Source: Vitellaria paradoxa
Taxonomy: Eukaryota; Streptophyta; Magnoliopsida; Ericales; Sapotaceae
Direction: 5' to 3'
Assembly: GCA_019916065.1 (NCBI GenBank)
Contig: CM034243.1
Span: 248,001 to 312,000, forward strand
Length of the DNA stretch: 64,000 bases
Shown here: one piece after another, positions 11,319 to 22,852 of the stretch
How positions within the stretch are numbered: the first letter of the stretch is position 1
Layout of the letters: every line of letters begins with the position of its first letter
Made by a program: the position numbers and the translations under genes
The notes under the pieces: model-generated
Seen by the model: only the letters and a program-made list of their open reading frames with translations
What the model was told of the DNA's origin: nothing
The model's database searches: none

Positions 11319-12456
11319 TCCTCGCATCTAAAAGAACTGAATGAATTACTTGCGAGTAACAATCGTTTACACGCCTAGCAGCGCAATTTTAATATGTTGT
11401 CCTGATGTTTCCTGCAAGAATCTTAAACCAATGGTCTACAGAGAAAGCTCTCTCATCCTACAACGATTATCTGTGACAAAAAAGAGATTGGATCTTCGCA
11501 AGAGATTGGATCTTCACAAAAAAGAGCAGTCCATGCGACAGAGGTTTCGCTCACCCACGAAAGCACCACATGAGCATATCATAATCCCTTTGCGGAGACC
11601 ACAAGTACATTGCAATGTTGTGGATCCCGTATCCATGCAGATTGAATAACACATGAGGAAAAACAAAACAAAAGGCTGTGGCCTTTTTCAGGAAAAGTTA
11701 AAGTTTTCAAGTAAATTTGCTCAACAGTCGAAGCAGCAAAGGCTGCATCAACTGCAAACATTGGGACAAGGCCTGAAACAAGTTGATGTTCCAGTTTTTG
11801 CTGATAAACAAATGATGGGAGAAATAAAAACAGAGACTTGGCAGGTTTTCCTGTAAAGCTAGTTGGGGGTCACCCAGCTATGGGTAGGGGTACAGCTCGG
11901 GCAGGCTGCACCTGTTTGAGATTCGATAAAGTCCGACCCAGGGAGTACAGAACTTACCGAAACCCAACCTAGCCTAACATCTCCGGATTAACAAGTATTA
12001 AAACCCAAGCCCGACCCACTTGATATATCATTATTTTATTTTATTTTATTTTATTTTTATATTTTGGTTTGTTCGGATTGACTCAAAATTTTTAGTAAAA
12101 ACCAAACATGAAACATCTACACTTTCATTGTTGTTTAGCAATTGTGCAATATAGGCGTACATGTATAGAGTATAAGATACAAATGAATTTAAAGAAAAAA
12201 ATGGATAAAAATGTTGGAAGTTCCATTCCCTTTTACATGAAAAAATAAAACCTCTGCAGAGTATCATTTAATAACAGAAAATATATAGATATATATGAAA
12301 AATATGCCAACATATTATTTTTTGAGTTAGTTGTATAAATTTAAATTTGATAGTTCAGATGCATTTGATATAATAGCTAAAATAATTATCATTTTTTTTT
12401 GTATATATTTTATAGCTGAATGCGCTTATTTATATGTGTGTGTTCAGGTATCGAAC
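11319..12456. other. Intergenic, no gene recognised
   Basis: 11340-11860 is less AT-rich and has two overlapping open frames (102 and 67 codons) with no family resemblance. AGAGATTGGATCTTC is repeated at 11484 and 11502. 11880-11960 reads like a degraded element end (GGGTAGGGGTACAGCTCGGG). 12032-12055 is a TTTTA microsatellite. Without splice-supported exons or known motifs no gene is called. Confidence 0.35.
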
Positions 12457-12464
12457 CTTTCGAG

Positions 12465-13019
12465 CAGGGGCGGAGCCAGAATTTTTGCCCAGGGGGGCAC
12501 CGGGCGCCAAGGGAGGCACCGAACACCCAAGAAAAAATAACAATCGACTTATTTTTCAATTGAGAGTAGGAGAAAAACGATGTTATTTTTAGAGAGAAAA
12601 TAAATTATTCTTGAGTATTAACTAGTGAATATATTTCCACAGTTAAGGGTTCAAGCACCTGAAGTTTATTAGAGATATCCCTTACTACAAAAAATATAAT
12701 TATTATTAAATTTTATTATCTATAGAATTTATTATATTATATGCTAAATTTACTGATAGTATAAACAAAAATATGCAATAATATATTAAAAGATACACTT
12801 TATTTCACAAAAAATACCAAGTTTGATTCTTTTAAACTTCTTATATGTTAAAAAAATTTGAGTTAACTTTAAATTTTTAATAAAATCAAAATATTTTATT
12901 TTTTAATTAATTTAATTTTTAAATAAAATTAAAATAATAAAAATGGCATTTTAGTAATTTTATCTAAAAAATTGAGGGGGTCACTTGCCCCCCCTTGCCC
13001 CAACATAGCTCCGCCCCTG
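12465..13019. mobile_element. hAT-like non-autonomous element with a perfect 8-bp TSD
   Basis: Terminal inverted repeats CAGGGGCGGAGCCA (12465 on) and TAGCTCCGCCCCTG (ending 13019). The flanks are identical: CTTTCGAG at 12457-12464 and 13020-13027. An 8-bp duplication with CAGGGGCGG-type ends is the hallmark of hAT-superfamily MITEs widespread in plants. The 555-bp interior is AT-rich and has no transposase. G/C-rich blocks (GCCCAGGGGGGCACC; TTGCCCCCCCTTGCCCC) lie just inside each end. Confidence 0.9.
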
Positions 13020-13027
13020 CTTTCGAG

Positions 13028-15918
13028 TAGTTCACGTAGAATGCTTGATTTCAATCTAAATTAATTTAAATTTTTGACTCATAGTATGTTGAAATAAAAA
13101 ATAAAAAAAAAATAAGAAATAATAGAATTGGAGAGAGAAATAATATAATGTCTACTTCTTGTCGTATATTTCATAAAAATAAAAAATAGAGCTTTAAATA
13201 GGCTTACAATAAGGGTAAAAAAGAGGCCTTTAAATAGGCTTACAATAAGAGGTATGTATAGTAATGATATACGTACCAAAATAAATTTAACACCTATTAA
13301 AAAGTAAAATATAGAATATTCTAATATAAGTAATATATTATATATATAAAGAATATCTCGTATCTAATATAAAATATTCTAATATAATAAATTCGATCCT
13401 ACAAAAAATTTAAAAAAAATTTAAAAGCTGCTAAAACCAACATTTTTCAGTTGGGTTTGAATTTTATGGGTTGAAACCGCACAACTTATACAGATACCTA
13501 TGCAGGATCACTGAGAATTTTTTTTTTTTTTTTCCTTCTTTAATGCTATGCGATGCGAATATTGGAATGAGATAATAGAGCACATGATCCAAGTTGCTCT
13601 TACAATTTGGCCATGGATATGGTTAAGATGCCTAAGCTGCTTTATTCCCTTGTTTACAAGGGTTGACTTTTGCAATGTCTTCCACGGCCAATCTTTTCTT
13701 TGTCCGATGAAGATTAGGTTATGGGGGACCTTGTAGGAATCAAAATGATCTGTTTTTGTCACTCAAAGAGAGTGCCTCGGATATGAAAGACCCACCAATC
13801 TTATGTCTTTGGGAAAAATAATTAAAGTACTATCAAATTATGTCATTCGTGAATGAATAATATTAAATACGATGAATAACTGAGAAAACATATAAATATA
13901 ATATATTTTCTGTGTAACAAATAAGATTGAATATAATCCAAAACTATTGAGAGAATATACAAATACAACGTATGAGCAATTTATTAATATAAAATAAACA
14001 CGAGTTAATCAGTTCTTAATATAAATCTATTATTTAACATATTCATCAAATTTTAAATTATTTGAATATTAATACAATAGATACAATTATAAATTTGCAA
14101 TTCATTACTTATGGTTGATATCAAAATAAAAAATTAAAAAAAAATAGAGAATATCAAACAAATATTTTATCTTAGAGACACCATTTACATTTAATGATAG
14201 CAAATTTGTATGTAATGTTTAAGAAATTAAATCGAAGAATTTTTGTGGCACTCTTCAAGTCAGTTGGGAGGGGGAAGTGCCCCCACTAGACCCTTTGTAG
14301 GTCTACCGTGTCAACACATCAATACGAATTGCCACTCTAATCCACTTGTTGGTTTCAATCCGTAAAATTAAAAACTGCTAAAACCAACTTTTTTTTTTTT
14401 TTTTTCATTTGAATGATGATGCCAGTTAGTGACCTGTAAGTCGGGGTCCAAGCCCTATCTTGAATGATCAAGCCAGCAAGAAATGCCCAATGAGTTCATA
14501 AATTTTTTCCATCTCCCCCCCTCAATGGCCTCTGCTTTCCGGATACTGCACAAAAGTATGGAAGATTAGGAGCCTTAGATGGAGATGGAAAAGGCCTTAT
14601 TTTCTGGGTTCGAGAAAAAGCTCGCAGTCGCTACCTACTCATGAGTGCACGTGAAATCCGTCCCATAATTCTAACCGGCAAAAAAACACGAGAAGGTAAA
14701 GAAAAGGCCTATCTTGCTAACAAAAAAGTTGGTTCCTATTTCATATATATATATATATATATTTTTTTTTTTTTCCATGGCAGCCTTTGCTCCCTCTCCC
14801 TCAAGGGCTTCCAGCTCCTGATTCATCTCCCCACGGAGTTGGAAGTCTTTGGGAGAGTATACAAAATCCGTCGTGATCATCTTCTGCGGAGTTCCCCCCT
14901 CCACTATTCCATGCATGGCATCATCACTTGTCGATCTTTCGGTTTGGGTTTTATGATCTTTTTTGCTTCCTATACATACTGTAACGTTTTTTTTGAGATC
15001 CTTTGTCTTTAGACTTGATACTTACTATATCAGATCTAGGCATTAAATGAAGAAATGGGTATTTGGAAGGTCAAATTTAAAAAATAAAAAAAAAAGAAGG
15101 AGGAAAAAGGAAAAAGTGTAATACCTTAGTTATTTTTTTTTTTTTTTTTTGGTCTTCCGAAGACTAAACCAAAACTTATTATTATAACTCATTTAAAGAG
15201 GATTAAATGACTCGTTTCAATAATTTTGGTCAGAAAAATTATCAAAAAATTAATAAAAATTGATAAAAGTTAATAAAATTTAAAACTTTAAAATAAACGC
15301 ACAAAAAATAAAATGGTCAAAATTTGATAAAATTTTTTTTTAATTTTTTGTAATTTTTTATAAACTGGAACCGCCCAAACGGGGGTTCTCTCCTTCGAAA
15401 ACTTTATGGGACAGCATGTTTAGGGCTGTGCCGACTGAACTGATTATAACCAATGCCAAGGTTTTAAAAACTAGTCCCACATTGAGGGAATTCTAGCAAG
15501 TTCTCCTGCTGGTATATTACTAGTGTGACCAATTTGGTTATTTAATTCTCAGACATCCCATCAAACCGAAACGACACAGGAATGATCAGCACGACATTTG
15601 CGCAAGGATGGCACCCACAACTCAAGGAATGGTCCAAATTTTCAACCCTCTCGTCTACTGCAATTATTTGCACTACCATTTTGAGAGGTAGGTCGTTGAA
15701 AATTTGGATTAATTGATGGAATGCTAGCTTGCTCGAGCGTTTATCAGAAAATTTTGTTTTGATTGACTGTGTTAATGAAAAGATGGGAGAAGGCAAAAGT
15801 AATATTTTTGTATATGAAGTATATACAGTACAAAACGCCGTGTCTCTGAATTTAAAATTTGTCAAAAATAAATAAATAAATAAAACTACTCATAAGTGAT
15901 AAGCCTTCATTTTTCAGC
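13028..15918. other. Intergenic, no gene recognised
   Basis: A nearly identical 18-base segment containing TTTAAATAGGCTTACAATAAG occurs twice at about 13192-13250. A T run at 14391-14405 is followed by TCATTTGAATGATGATG, similar to the T run plus ATTTGAATGTGATG at 9510-9545. 14770-14930 is a G/C-richer island whose minus-strand frame (FVYSPKDFQLRGEMNQELEA) looks protein-like but cannot be assigned. 15230-15385 resembles a degraded family A/F element. Microsatellite (TA)n at 14743-14761. Confidence 0.35.
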
Positions 15919-16243
15919 AGGGGACGTTTGAAAACATAATTTTCATCAACTTTTAATATTTTTTTTTTATTAAAAGTTGTTAGTTGTAATTTTTAGTGTG
16001 TTTCGTGAAATAAGTAGTAATTTTTAATAATTTTTAACAACTTTTACAATTTTTGGTGTTTGACAAAATTTTTAACGACTTTTAACAACTTTTGGTAATT
16101 TTTAGTAATTTTTGATAACTTCTAAGTTAAAAAGTTACTATAATTGAGTAAAAAAGTGACAAAAATTGATGGTTTGCCAAACACTCAGGAATTAAAAGTT
16201 GATAATTTTTTTTAATTAAAAATTGTATCCCCAAACACCCCCA
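15919..16243 (-). mobile_element. MITE-like element, family A (reverse)
   Basis: From AGGGGACGTTTGAAAAC to CCCAAACACCCCC. Its reverse complement aligns with 3573-3884 through most of its length, including the TTACAACTAA and TTACTACTTA words and the 'actcaattatagtaact' region. Ends are inverted GGGG-cGTTTG. Confidence 0.55.
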
Positions 16244-17009
16244 TAGTTAATTAAATTTAAAATTATTTTTGTGATATAGATTTATTCATTTTCCTAATCA
16301 AACCAAAAAAAATAATAATAATAAATAAATTTAACTTTTTTTTACTTCATTTTTTTTCAGCGCGACAATATTTGACATGATACAAAAATCGTCGACACAA
16401 ATTGACACAAATACATTAATTCGAAATTGACACGTTCTAATTTGATTTTAAAATAAATTATCTGACATGTTTCTTAAATTTTAAAATACTTGAATATAAA
16501 CACAAAGTGGTAGGAATACATGCAGGGCTCCTTCAACTCAGCCACTGCGTAATATGCCCATGTGATGAAATTGGACAAAGCAGGAATCTAATTACATATT
16601 GTTGTCTTTGTATTATATCTGTCCTAAATTTCTAAATTTTCTTTCAAGAATAACATGAATTTAGATATGAGTACAAGACCCCGATACGCATCCACGTGTT
16701 AAATCTCTCTTTAATTAAAATTAAAGATATGTAATTAAAAATTAAGTATAATTACGCGTACATGTTATGGGTGTTTAAAAATTATATTGCTACTAAAATA
16801 AGACAAGAACACAATTATTTAGAAAGAACAATTCTCGGGCTTTAATATTTCCTTTGAGGACAGAACTCATCTCCTGCAAGAAATTGTGATGGGCAATTCA
16901 AGTCCCTTCTTACACCCAGTTGTTCAGTTTACAGCACAATGAGAAATTCATCCCCTTACAGCAGCACATAAATTCAGTGCGTTTTGCGAATGGGCGAAAA
17001 CTACTATAT
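16244..17009. other. Intergenic, no gene seen
   Basis: Unique AT-rich sequence. 16860-16990 is slightly less AT-rich but shows no open frame of note and no RNA gene. Confidence 0.35.
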
Positions 17010-17143
17010 ATAGCTACATTTGAAACTCTACAAATCTCTACAATTTTTATAAAATTTTAATTTTTTATACATTATATAAATTATGAGACTGTCATGTATA
17101 TTAATTTATATTTAATTTTTTTACACTCTAAACGCACACTATA
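17010..17143 (+). mobile_element. MITE-like element, family B
   Basis: Left part TTTGAAACTCTACAAATCTC, core ttatacattatataaattatgaga, right end TTTACACTCTAAACGCACA. It has the same layout as 4339-4471 and 7043-7202. Confidence 0.5.
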
Positions 17144-17259
17144 TACACACAATTATGTGAATGAATGCATTGAAGATGCCTGTAGAGTAATTGCGTGCAA
17201 TTTTTAGCTATTTTATTGTGGATGGGTTGTCAATTGTCACTTGTCAACGTTACCTTCTC

Positions 17260-17480
17260 CAAGGCAAAATGGATGGGCCAATGAACAAACTTCCAAGACA
17301 CCACCAGCCTAGACCTGAGACTGGGACTTGAACCTCAAAAATCTTTATAAATCGTCCTTCACTGTCCCAGAAATTGACCATTAACCTAAAGCTTGATCAG
17401 TTTTCTTCTTAATATGCCGAGTATGTGATAAAATCCAATTAGTACTGAAACTGAATCAGAGCGAAGTTGAATTTACCTAT
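17260..17480 (-). mobile_element. Possible tRNA-derived SINE remnant
   Basis: Read on the minus strand, GGTTCAAGTCCC (near 17334-17323) is a textbook B box. About 50 nt before it, TTTAGGTTAATGG (near 17395) could be an A box. No A tail or target duplication was found, so this may be chance; it is listed at low confidence. Confidence 0.25.
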
Positions 17481-17799
17481 AACCACAACAGAAGCAACTG
17501 CTAGCTATTCCAAGTGCATCAATACCCACACTGCCTCAGTACAGAACAAACGCACAATCTTGAGAATTTCCAAAAAGATAAAAGAAACAAAGCCAAAGTT
17601 GTTAATTACTGCAATGGAAATGCTTGGAGGAGTCAACATATCCAAGAGACGCAAGAAATAAACACATTCCCACAAGTTCACTTAACCAACAACATAACAA
17701 TCCAGTATCTAGGGAACATGTTTTCCACATATTTACAGATCAACACCAAAGTAACTTATTGACCACCATGCTCAAAACCCAGGAACATTAACAGGGGAA

Positions 17800-18077
17800 G
17801 AGAACCGAACTCGTTATATACATGGGATTGTCATGATACCAAAATAAAGGTAAGATACGATGAAGACCAATGTCGGTTTAGTGTGACAAGGACGAGTAAA
17901 CTGAAAAGAGAATGAAAATGGCAAAGCCATAAGCAGGTGTGTACAAAACTTCTGAGAAAGTGGAAGATTTGCTCAAGCAGTGTCTACTAAGCTTCTGGTT
18001 AACTGAAAGCCTTGCACAAGAGTTCACCAACAGCCCTCGGAATTTTTTCAAATCCTGTAAACCAAACTCACTCGGAC
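17800..18077 (-). other. Probable 3' UTR of the ABA receptor gene
   Basis: Directly downstream (minus strand) of the receptor stop codon, non-repetitive and moderately AT-rich, as expected for a 3' UTR. The polyadenylation site is not determined; the stretch 17480-17800 may still belong to it. Confidence 0.4.
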
Positions 18078-20375
18078 TCAATTGACAGATCCAGCCTGGT
18101 CCTGCATGGCCATTCTCTCTGAGACGTCAGCCAAAGATTTGAGGTTGCAGTTCAGCAGGGCCTTGACAAAGTAGCATGTCTCATCTTTCGTGTTCCCGTT
18201 GGGCACATCCACCACAAATGACTCAATCACTAGTGTCCCTGGTCTCCCCTCAATTATCTCTGGATGGACGGTAATTATTGAAGAGTAGTTCTGCAAAATT
18301 AAGTAACAAAAGAAACCAAGGTTTGGGTCTTTCAGGCAGACAGCATGGTTGGAGGAGCTGGCTAGAAAGGAAAGAAAAATATTGTGATGATAATAATGAT
18401 ACAGAAGATAATAATAATCAGAGAGTTAATCAAAAATATTATCTTATTTAGTGTTCCAACCAAATATTATTAGTGAAATGCATAATTTATTTGGCAAGCG
18501 CCAATGGTTGAGTTTTTAAGAGGTAACAAAGCTTGGCCAATTATGGGCACATAGGTTCTGTATTGCCATGAGAAAACTAGTATGGCACTGATAACCTCTT
18601 AACAGGAATCAGTCAGCAAGTGCACGTGCAGGTGCATCCAGTTTTTTGCCACCCTTTTCACCAAATAAACAAAAGTACAAAAATATTCATACAGAGAACC
18701 TCGAGGAAACGGAAAAATATTTTAATGTTAGAGAGGAAGAAGTTCATGTTTGAAGTTCATTTTGTTAAAATCAGTTCATTTCTGAATCGAAAATGTTTTA
18801 AGAGTTGAAAGAGTGGCATCATAGTTTAAGTGCCACAGCACTTGCCCAGATGATGGCTGTCAAGATGGAGTTTACTAATCCAAAGTATAGTCCAAAAAAC
18901 AAAAGCAGAAGAACAACCTATTCAAGTTGACAGAGATAGATGCCTTCAAATATGTCTCCTCTTATATGCATGGCACACAACAAGAAGATCAAAAGTGGAG
19001 ACTTCACTTATGTATAGGTATCATCAATTCGGAGGCAACATTTTTAATAATAACATAGTGGCATAACTGATAGGATGCGAAATTCATCATCATCTTCCGC
19101 CCTCAGTGTCCAACGGACAACAAAGGAAAGACCAAAACCCTCTTCATTGGACAACTAAAATACATCACCACCAGGGACAATACCTCAAAGCCTAAAACTT
19201 GCAATTAGTACAATCCACAACTTTAAGCTTATGAATGATTTGAAAGATCATGCAGATAAAGAGAACTAAACGGACAATCAGAGAAGTCACCGGCATACAT
19301 TAGACGTAGTATCGTGTAAAATTCATTTACACAAACAGAACTACGGGTTCTGAGAGGTCAACAAGCCAAAAAAGTACTAGTGTAGTGCCATTAAACAAGG
19401 GGGGGAAAAATATACCTGTAGCCTGTGATCACCACCAATGATCTTTATGCCGAGAATGTGCTCTTCATCATCGAGCAGTTCCAACCTTTCTGTGCTGGTT
19501 GTGGCAGGAAGCCCTGACTTCACATTCACCTGTCTGAGACTGCCAATGTTGAGTTCACCTTGCATAACACATCTGCTGACAAAAGGTTTATAACTCTGTG
19601 GCTGGTCGAATCTTCTCACCAAAGACCAAACCTAACAGAAGAAAAAAAACTCATCAGATAGAACACAAAAGAAGTGCAGTTGAACCTGAAATAAAAATTC
19701 AGAAAAATAGAAGCCCGCAAAAATCTAAATTTAACATTTTGACAAGGTATAACTAATCATTTCTACATTTATTTGCCAAAAAAACTAGTCAAAATTACTT
19801 AACAATTTAAATTATGTGTCCTTCAGTTTTCATTTCCAACTTTGTTATTTACTTGGAAATTTTTGTCAGCAATCAACCACATACAAAGCAGTGAACCAAC
19901 TCAGATTTCAATGATATTAAAGTCTACCTAAAATAAACTAAATAATCACAACATAAGGCATGCCTCTGGATTCACCAAACCTAACTCTAAGCACTCGAAA
20001 TTCAAACAAACACCACCAGAAATGAAACAAAAGGAATTCAAATTGAATTACTCAGATCTGCACTGAAAACCAAGCCAAACGCCCAAAATCCACAACCAAA
20101 CCAATTGCAGATAGTAAAATCAGAACAATTCAAACTCCGTCGAAATCCTCAAAGTTACAGCTGTTCCATTAATCTCCTAACCAACCAAACAGAACACAAA
20201 TAGCACATCACACACACACACACACACAGATATATAGAGAGAGAGGGGGGAGAGAGAGGAGAGGAGAGAAATGTACGAGATCAACGGGGGCTTTGATGTG
20301 CTTGACAAGATCGGAAGTGCACTGGTTCTCTCTGGGCTGGTGCTTGTGGTGTCTTCGTATGTATTGAGCCTCCAT
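18078..20375 (-). CDS. PYL9-like: Abscisic acid receptor, PYR/PYL/RCAR family, PYL8/PYL9 group
   Basis: Three exons with phase-0 GT-AG introns: 20375-20277 (33 codons), 19631-19416 (72 codons) and 18290-18078 (70 codons plus stop), giving 175 aa. This soluble START/Bet v1-fold protein binds ABA and then inhibits clade A PP2C phosphatases, releasing SnRK2 kinases. Visible ligand residues: Lys48 (in YKPF), gate loop SGLPA 72-76, Glu81, latch HRL 102-104, Glu128 and Asn154. RCVMQGELNIGSLRQVNVKS and KSLADVSER place it in the monomeric PYL7-10 group. The start is the ATG of MEAQYIRRHH; an ATG 19 nt upstream is out of frame and stops at once. Length matches the family (about 180). Lys148 stands where PYL8/9 usually have Glu. 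The fit with PYL8 and PYL9 is about equal. Confidence 0.95.
20211..20269. repeat. (CA)n and (GA)n microsatellites in receptor intron 1
   Basis: Alternating CA at 20211-20229 followed by GA-rich repeats to 20269, ending six bases before the splice donor of intron 1 (GTACAT on the minus strand). Length variation here could be a marker and lies close to the donor. Confidence 0.8.
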
Positions 20376-20405
20376 TATTCCTCTATAACCATGAACCAAG
20401 AAATT

Positions 20406-20502
20406 CTCTCTCTCTCTCTCTCTCTCTCCCCCCTCCCTCCCCCTAAACCGATCGCGATCGAAATCCAATCCAACCAAGAAGAAGAAGAAGAAGAAGAGAA
20501 GG
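20406..20502. repeat. (CT)n and (GAA)n tracts in the receptor 5' leader
   Basis: CT repeats at about 20406-20429 and GAA repeats at about 20479-20502 (GA-rich and TTC-rich on the transcribed strand) lie 30-130 nt upstream of the receptor ATG. Such tracts are common in plant 5' UTRs and core promoters. Confidence 0.7.
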
Positions 20503-20524
20503 CAGAGCTCGAGTGGCTTCGAAA

Positions 20525-20530
20525 CCACGT
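20525..20530 (-). promoter_or_regulatory. ABRE-like ACGTGG near the receptor transcription start
   Basis: CCACGT on the plus strand reads ACGTGG on the coding strand, about 150 nt upstream of the ATG. A second ACGT element (CCACGTCA, 20923-20930) lies 400 bp further out. ABRE cores bind bZIP factors of the ABF type. A six-base match may be fortuitous. Confidence 0.35.
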
Positions 20531-20641
20531 TCTCCCTATTTAGATAACTACGGTTCACTTCTCACAGTTTCAGTCTTGACTTCACAAAGAAAATAAAAAA
20601 ATGCAATATCAAAAAGACCCACATATCAAAAAGACCCACAT

Positions 20642-20805
20642 AGGCCGTTTGGTTTGTCATTTTTTGCTGAAAATCTCTAAAAATCTTTATAAATCTCTGT
20701 TAATTTTATATCACATTAATTTTTTTTTCTCACTGCACGCATTACGAAATCTCCCCAAACCACAATTTATCTCAATTTATCTCATTTTTTCTTACTCCAA
20801 ACATA
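20642..20805 (+). mobile_element. MITE-like element, family C/B type (Tourist-like ends)
   Basis: Left end GGCCGTTTGGTTTGTC after TA; right end TTACTCCAAACAT. The interior has AAAATCTCTAAAAATC, a 'cattacgaaat' core and CAATTTATCTCAATTTATCT. The GGCCGTTTGG end is typical of PIF/Harbinger (Tourist) MITEs. It lies about 100 bp upstream of the receptor promoter region. Confidence 0.5.
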
Positions 20806-20922
20806 TATCAACAACACCGACAGCGCCACGTCCAGTGCCAAAAAAGCCCACAATAGCAATTGGGCCGAATTCGGCAATTGTAAATATATATAAACATAAC
20901 TAATTTCCATAATTAATTACGT

Positions 20923-20930
20923 CCACGTCA
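20923..20930 (-). promoter_or_regulatory. Second ACGT element upstream of the receptor gene
   Basis: CCACGTCA reads TGACGTGG on the coding strand, combining a TGACG bZIP half site with an ABRE-like ACGTGG. It is about 550 nt from the ATG. Motif match only. Confidence 0.3.
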
Positions 20931-21194
20931 GTGTGGGAGAATTGTTATTGTGACCGGAAGGTGGTAGGCGTTCTAGTGACAAGCTAATTGGAGGCTGCTT
21001 CAAAGTTCGTCCGAGCACGCGGGGGTGTGGGCCCCCTGGCATGACTTGCACCGACCGCTTGATTTTTAAATGCTTTTAATTCGGGGTAGGTGTAGAAAGC
21101 CTTTTCAAAGAGAGGCCATTTTTTGTCAACCATGACAAAACAATAGCACTGGGAGGATAATTAATATATATATATATATATATATGCATATATT

Positions 21195-21356
21195 ACGGCT
21201 CCGTCTGAGCTGACCAAAAAAAAAAATTTAAGAAATAGTAAAAAATATTAAATAGTTTTAAAAATTATTTATTTTTATCTCAATACACAAGTTACAAACT
21301 CATAACTTATTTATTTTATCTCATTTTATTTTATTTTTTATCACTCTAAACACACT
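21195..21356 (+). mobile_element. MITE-like element, family C
   Basis: Left end CGGCTCCGTCTGAGCTGA, right end ATCACTCTAAACACAC, inverted GTGTGTTTAGAGTGAT. The core matches 2302-2438 almost word for word (acaagttacaaactcataacttattt, then tatctcattttatttt). Confidence 0.6.
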
Positions 21357-21365
21357 TTACACATG

Positions 21366-21493
21366 AATGTCTTGGAGGTTATATAAATTAACATAAATTT
21401 TTAAAAATTATAATCCTGTAATTGGTATGATGAGTAAAAAAATTTTAATTTTATACAAATTTATAAAAGTTTATAAAATTTTGAAAAGTTCCA
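21366..21493 (-). mobile_element. MITE-like element, family B (reverse)
   Basis: GTCTTGGAGGTTATATAAAT to AAAATTTTGAAAAGTTCCAT with the core 'aatcctgtaattggtatgatgagtaaaaaaattttaattt', the family B pattern reversed. It lies directly next to a family C copy. Ends are weak. Confidence 0.35.
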
Positions 21494-21499
21494 TAATAT

Positions 21500-22433
21500 A
21501 TAATTTTGTATGTATAAATAATATGGGATTACTATCTGTACTTCACTTTTAGTTTGTTATATTGTATTTTCTCTCACAATGAATAATATTTATTTAAAGT
21601 GTAAAATATTAAAAATAGAGTACAAATACACTCACCCTATATAATATTGTATCCTGTCAAGACTGCTTTTTGTTAAATTTTTATAAAATTACAATTACGG
21701 GTCCGTAGAGAAATGATGATTGCGACAAGGTTTGAATTAAGGAAGAGAATGGGGTCCGACCCGTGATTTATATAAGGAATAATAATTTTAATCAGGATTT
21801 ATTAAGGCCCAATTCCTACTTTGATTTATTTGTTGAAATCTTGTGTTTTACTTTATGTGATTAACAATTTAATTATTGGCGTTATTAATAATCAGTGACT
21901 GTATATATTTTAGACGATTGATCAATTCTTCTAAATGTAATTTTCTTAATATTAATATATAATTTCTTACTTATTGAAAAAAAAAGTTAATTTTTAAGTT
22001 ATATATTAATTTCTAGAATATAATTTTTATATGTATTAACCCCCCACCAAAAAAAATAATAATAAAAGAAACAAGAAAAAGAAAAGAATTGTGTTGCTTT
22101 AATTGAAAAATATGTCTTTGGAAAAATCTAATCCTTCATTTTTTTCATGTAATTGTCGAGAATACTTCCATGTTTATAAGGAAATATGTCACCATCAATA
22201 AAAAATAAATAAATAAATAAATAATACTACGAATGCAAAAGTTGCAAACTTGTGGGAATACGTATCATCCACAACAATCTTATCTCCTCCCATGCCTCTT
22301 GTCGTTTTCTGCCTTTATGTCCAAGTTTTTATTATTTTTATCAATTTTCTTTTACTTTAAGTAACCAAATTATAATTAAAAAGGGACCCCAAAAAAAAAA
22401 AAAAAAAAAGCAAGAGATGAAAGGGAGAAAAGT
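21500..22433. other. Intergenic, no gene seen
   Basis: AT-rich sequence with A runs and an AAAT microsatellite (22201-22222). No recognisable coding or RNA gene. Confidence 0.35.
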
Positions 22434-22436
22434 TAA

Positions 22437-22749
22437 GGTGGCATTTGGTTTATTTTTTTATTTTTTATTTTTGTTTTATGTGTTAAAACTTTTAAAACAA
22501 GAAGATAAAAAATGCTCTATTTTCCTTATTTTGGAAATTTTCTCATTTTTTTTGTTAAAAACTTTCAAAAATAATTTTTTTGTCATTTTTCATTTTATGA
22601 GTAAAGTCATTTTTAGTTTTTGAAAACACAAGTAAACAAATGTGTTTTAACCTGTTTTCTTTATTTTCAAAAGCACAAAATAAAAAATGAATTCAAAACA
22701 GAAAATGAAAAATAAAAACAAAAAATAGAAAAACAAACTAAATGAGCCC
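22437..22749 (+). mobile_element. Tourist-like MITE, family E, with TAA target duplication
   Basis: Ends GGTGGCATTTGGTTT and AAACTAAATGAGCCC (inverted GGGCTCATTTAGTTT), flanked by TAA at 22434-22436 and 22750-22752. A 3-bp TWA duplication with GGG/GGT-CATTTGGTTT ends fits PIF/Harbinger MITEs. Long inverted similarity (TTTTTATTTTTTATTTTTG against the right side) suggests a foldback structure of about 313 bp. The frame at 22252-22623 crosses the left border and is not a gene. Confidence 0.7.
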
Positions 22750-22852
22750 TAAATTTTCGTTGTTTTGATAAGGAAAATAATGTGATAATAGTAATATTAT
22801 AATTTAAAGAGTATTTTAATAGGTTTATCTCTTTGTAATAAACTTATAATTT

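Noticed and set aside
11341..11856. Possible gene from two overlapping open frames (102 and 67 codons)
   Set aside because: No recognisable domain, no consistent splice joining and no homology that I can name. Left as unassigned intergenic DNA.
13508..13762. Minus-strand peptide resembling the start of a PPR protein (KQLRHLNHIHGQIV)
   Set aside because: Only one short stretch fits, with no second PPR repeat upstream or downstream. Too little to call a pseudogene.
725..18077. A centromeric histone H3 gene between the MYB and the receptor gene, as I recall for Arabidopsis
   Set aside because: I looked for histone-fold segments on both strands and saw none. It is either lost, elsewhere, or beyond the left edge.
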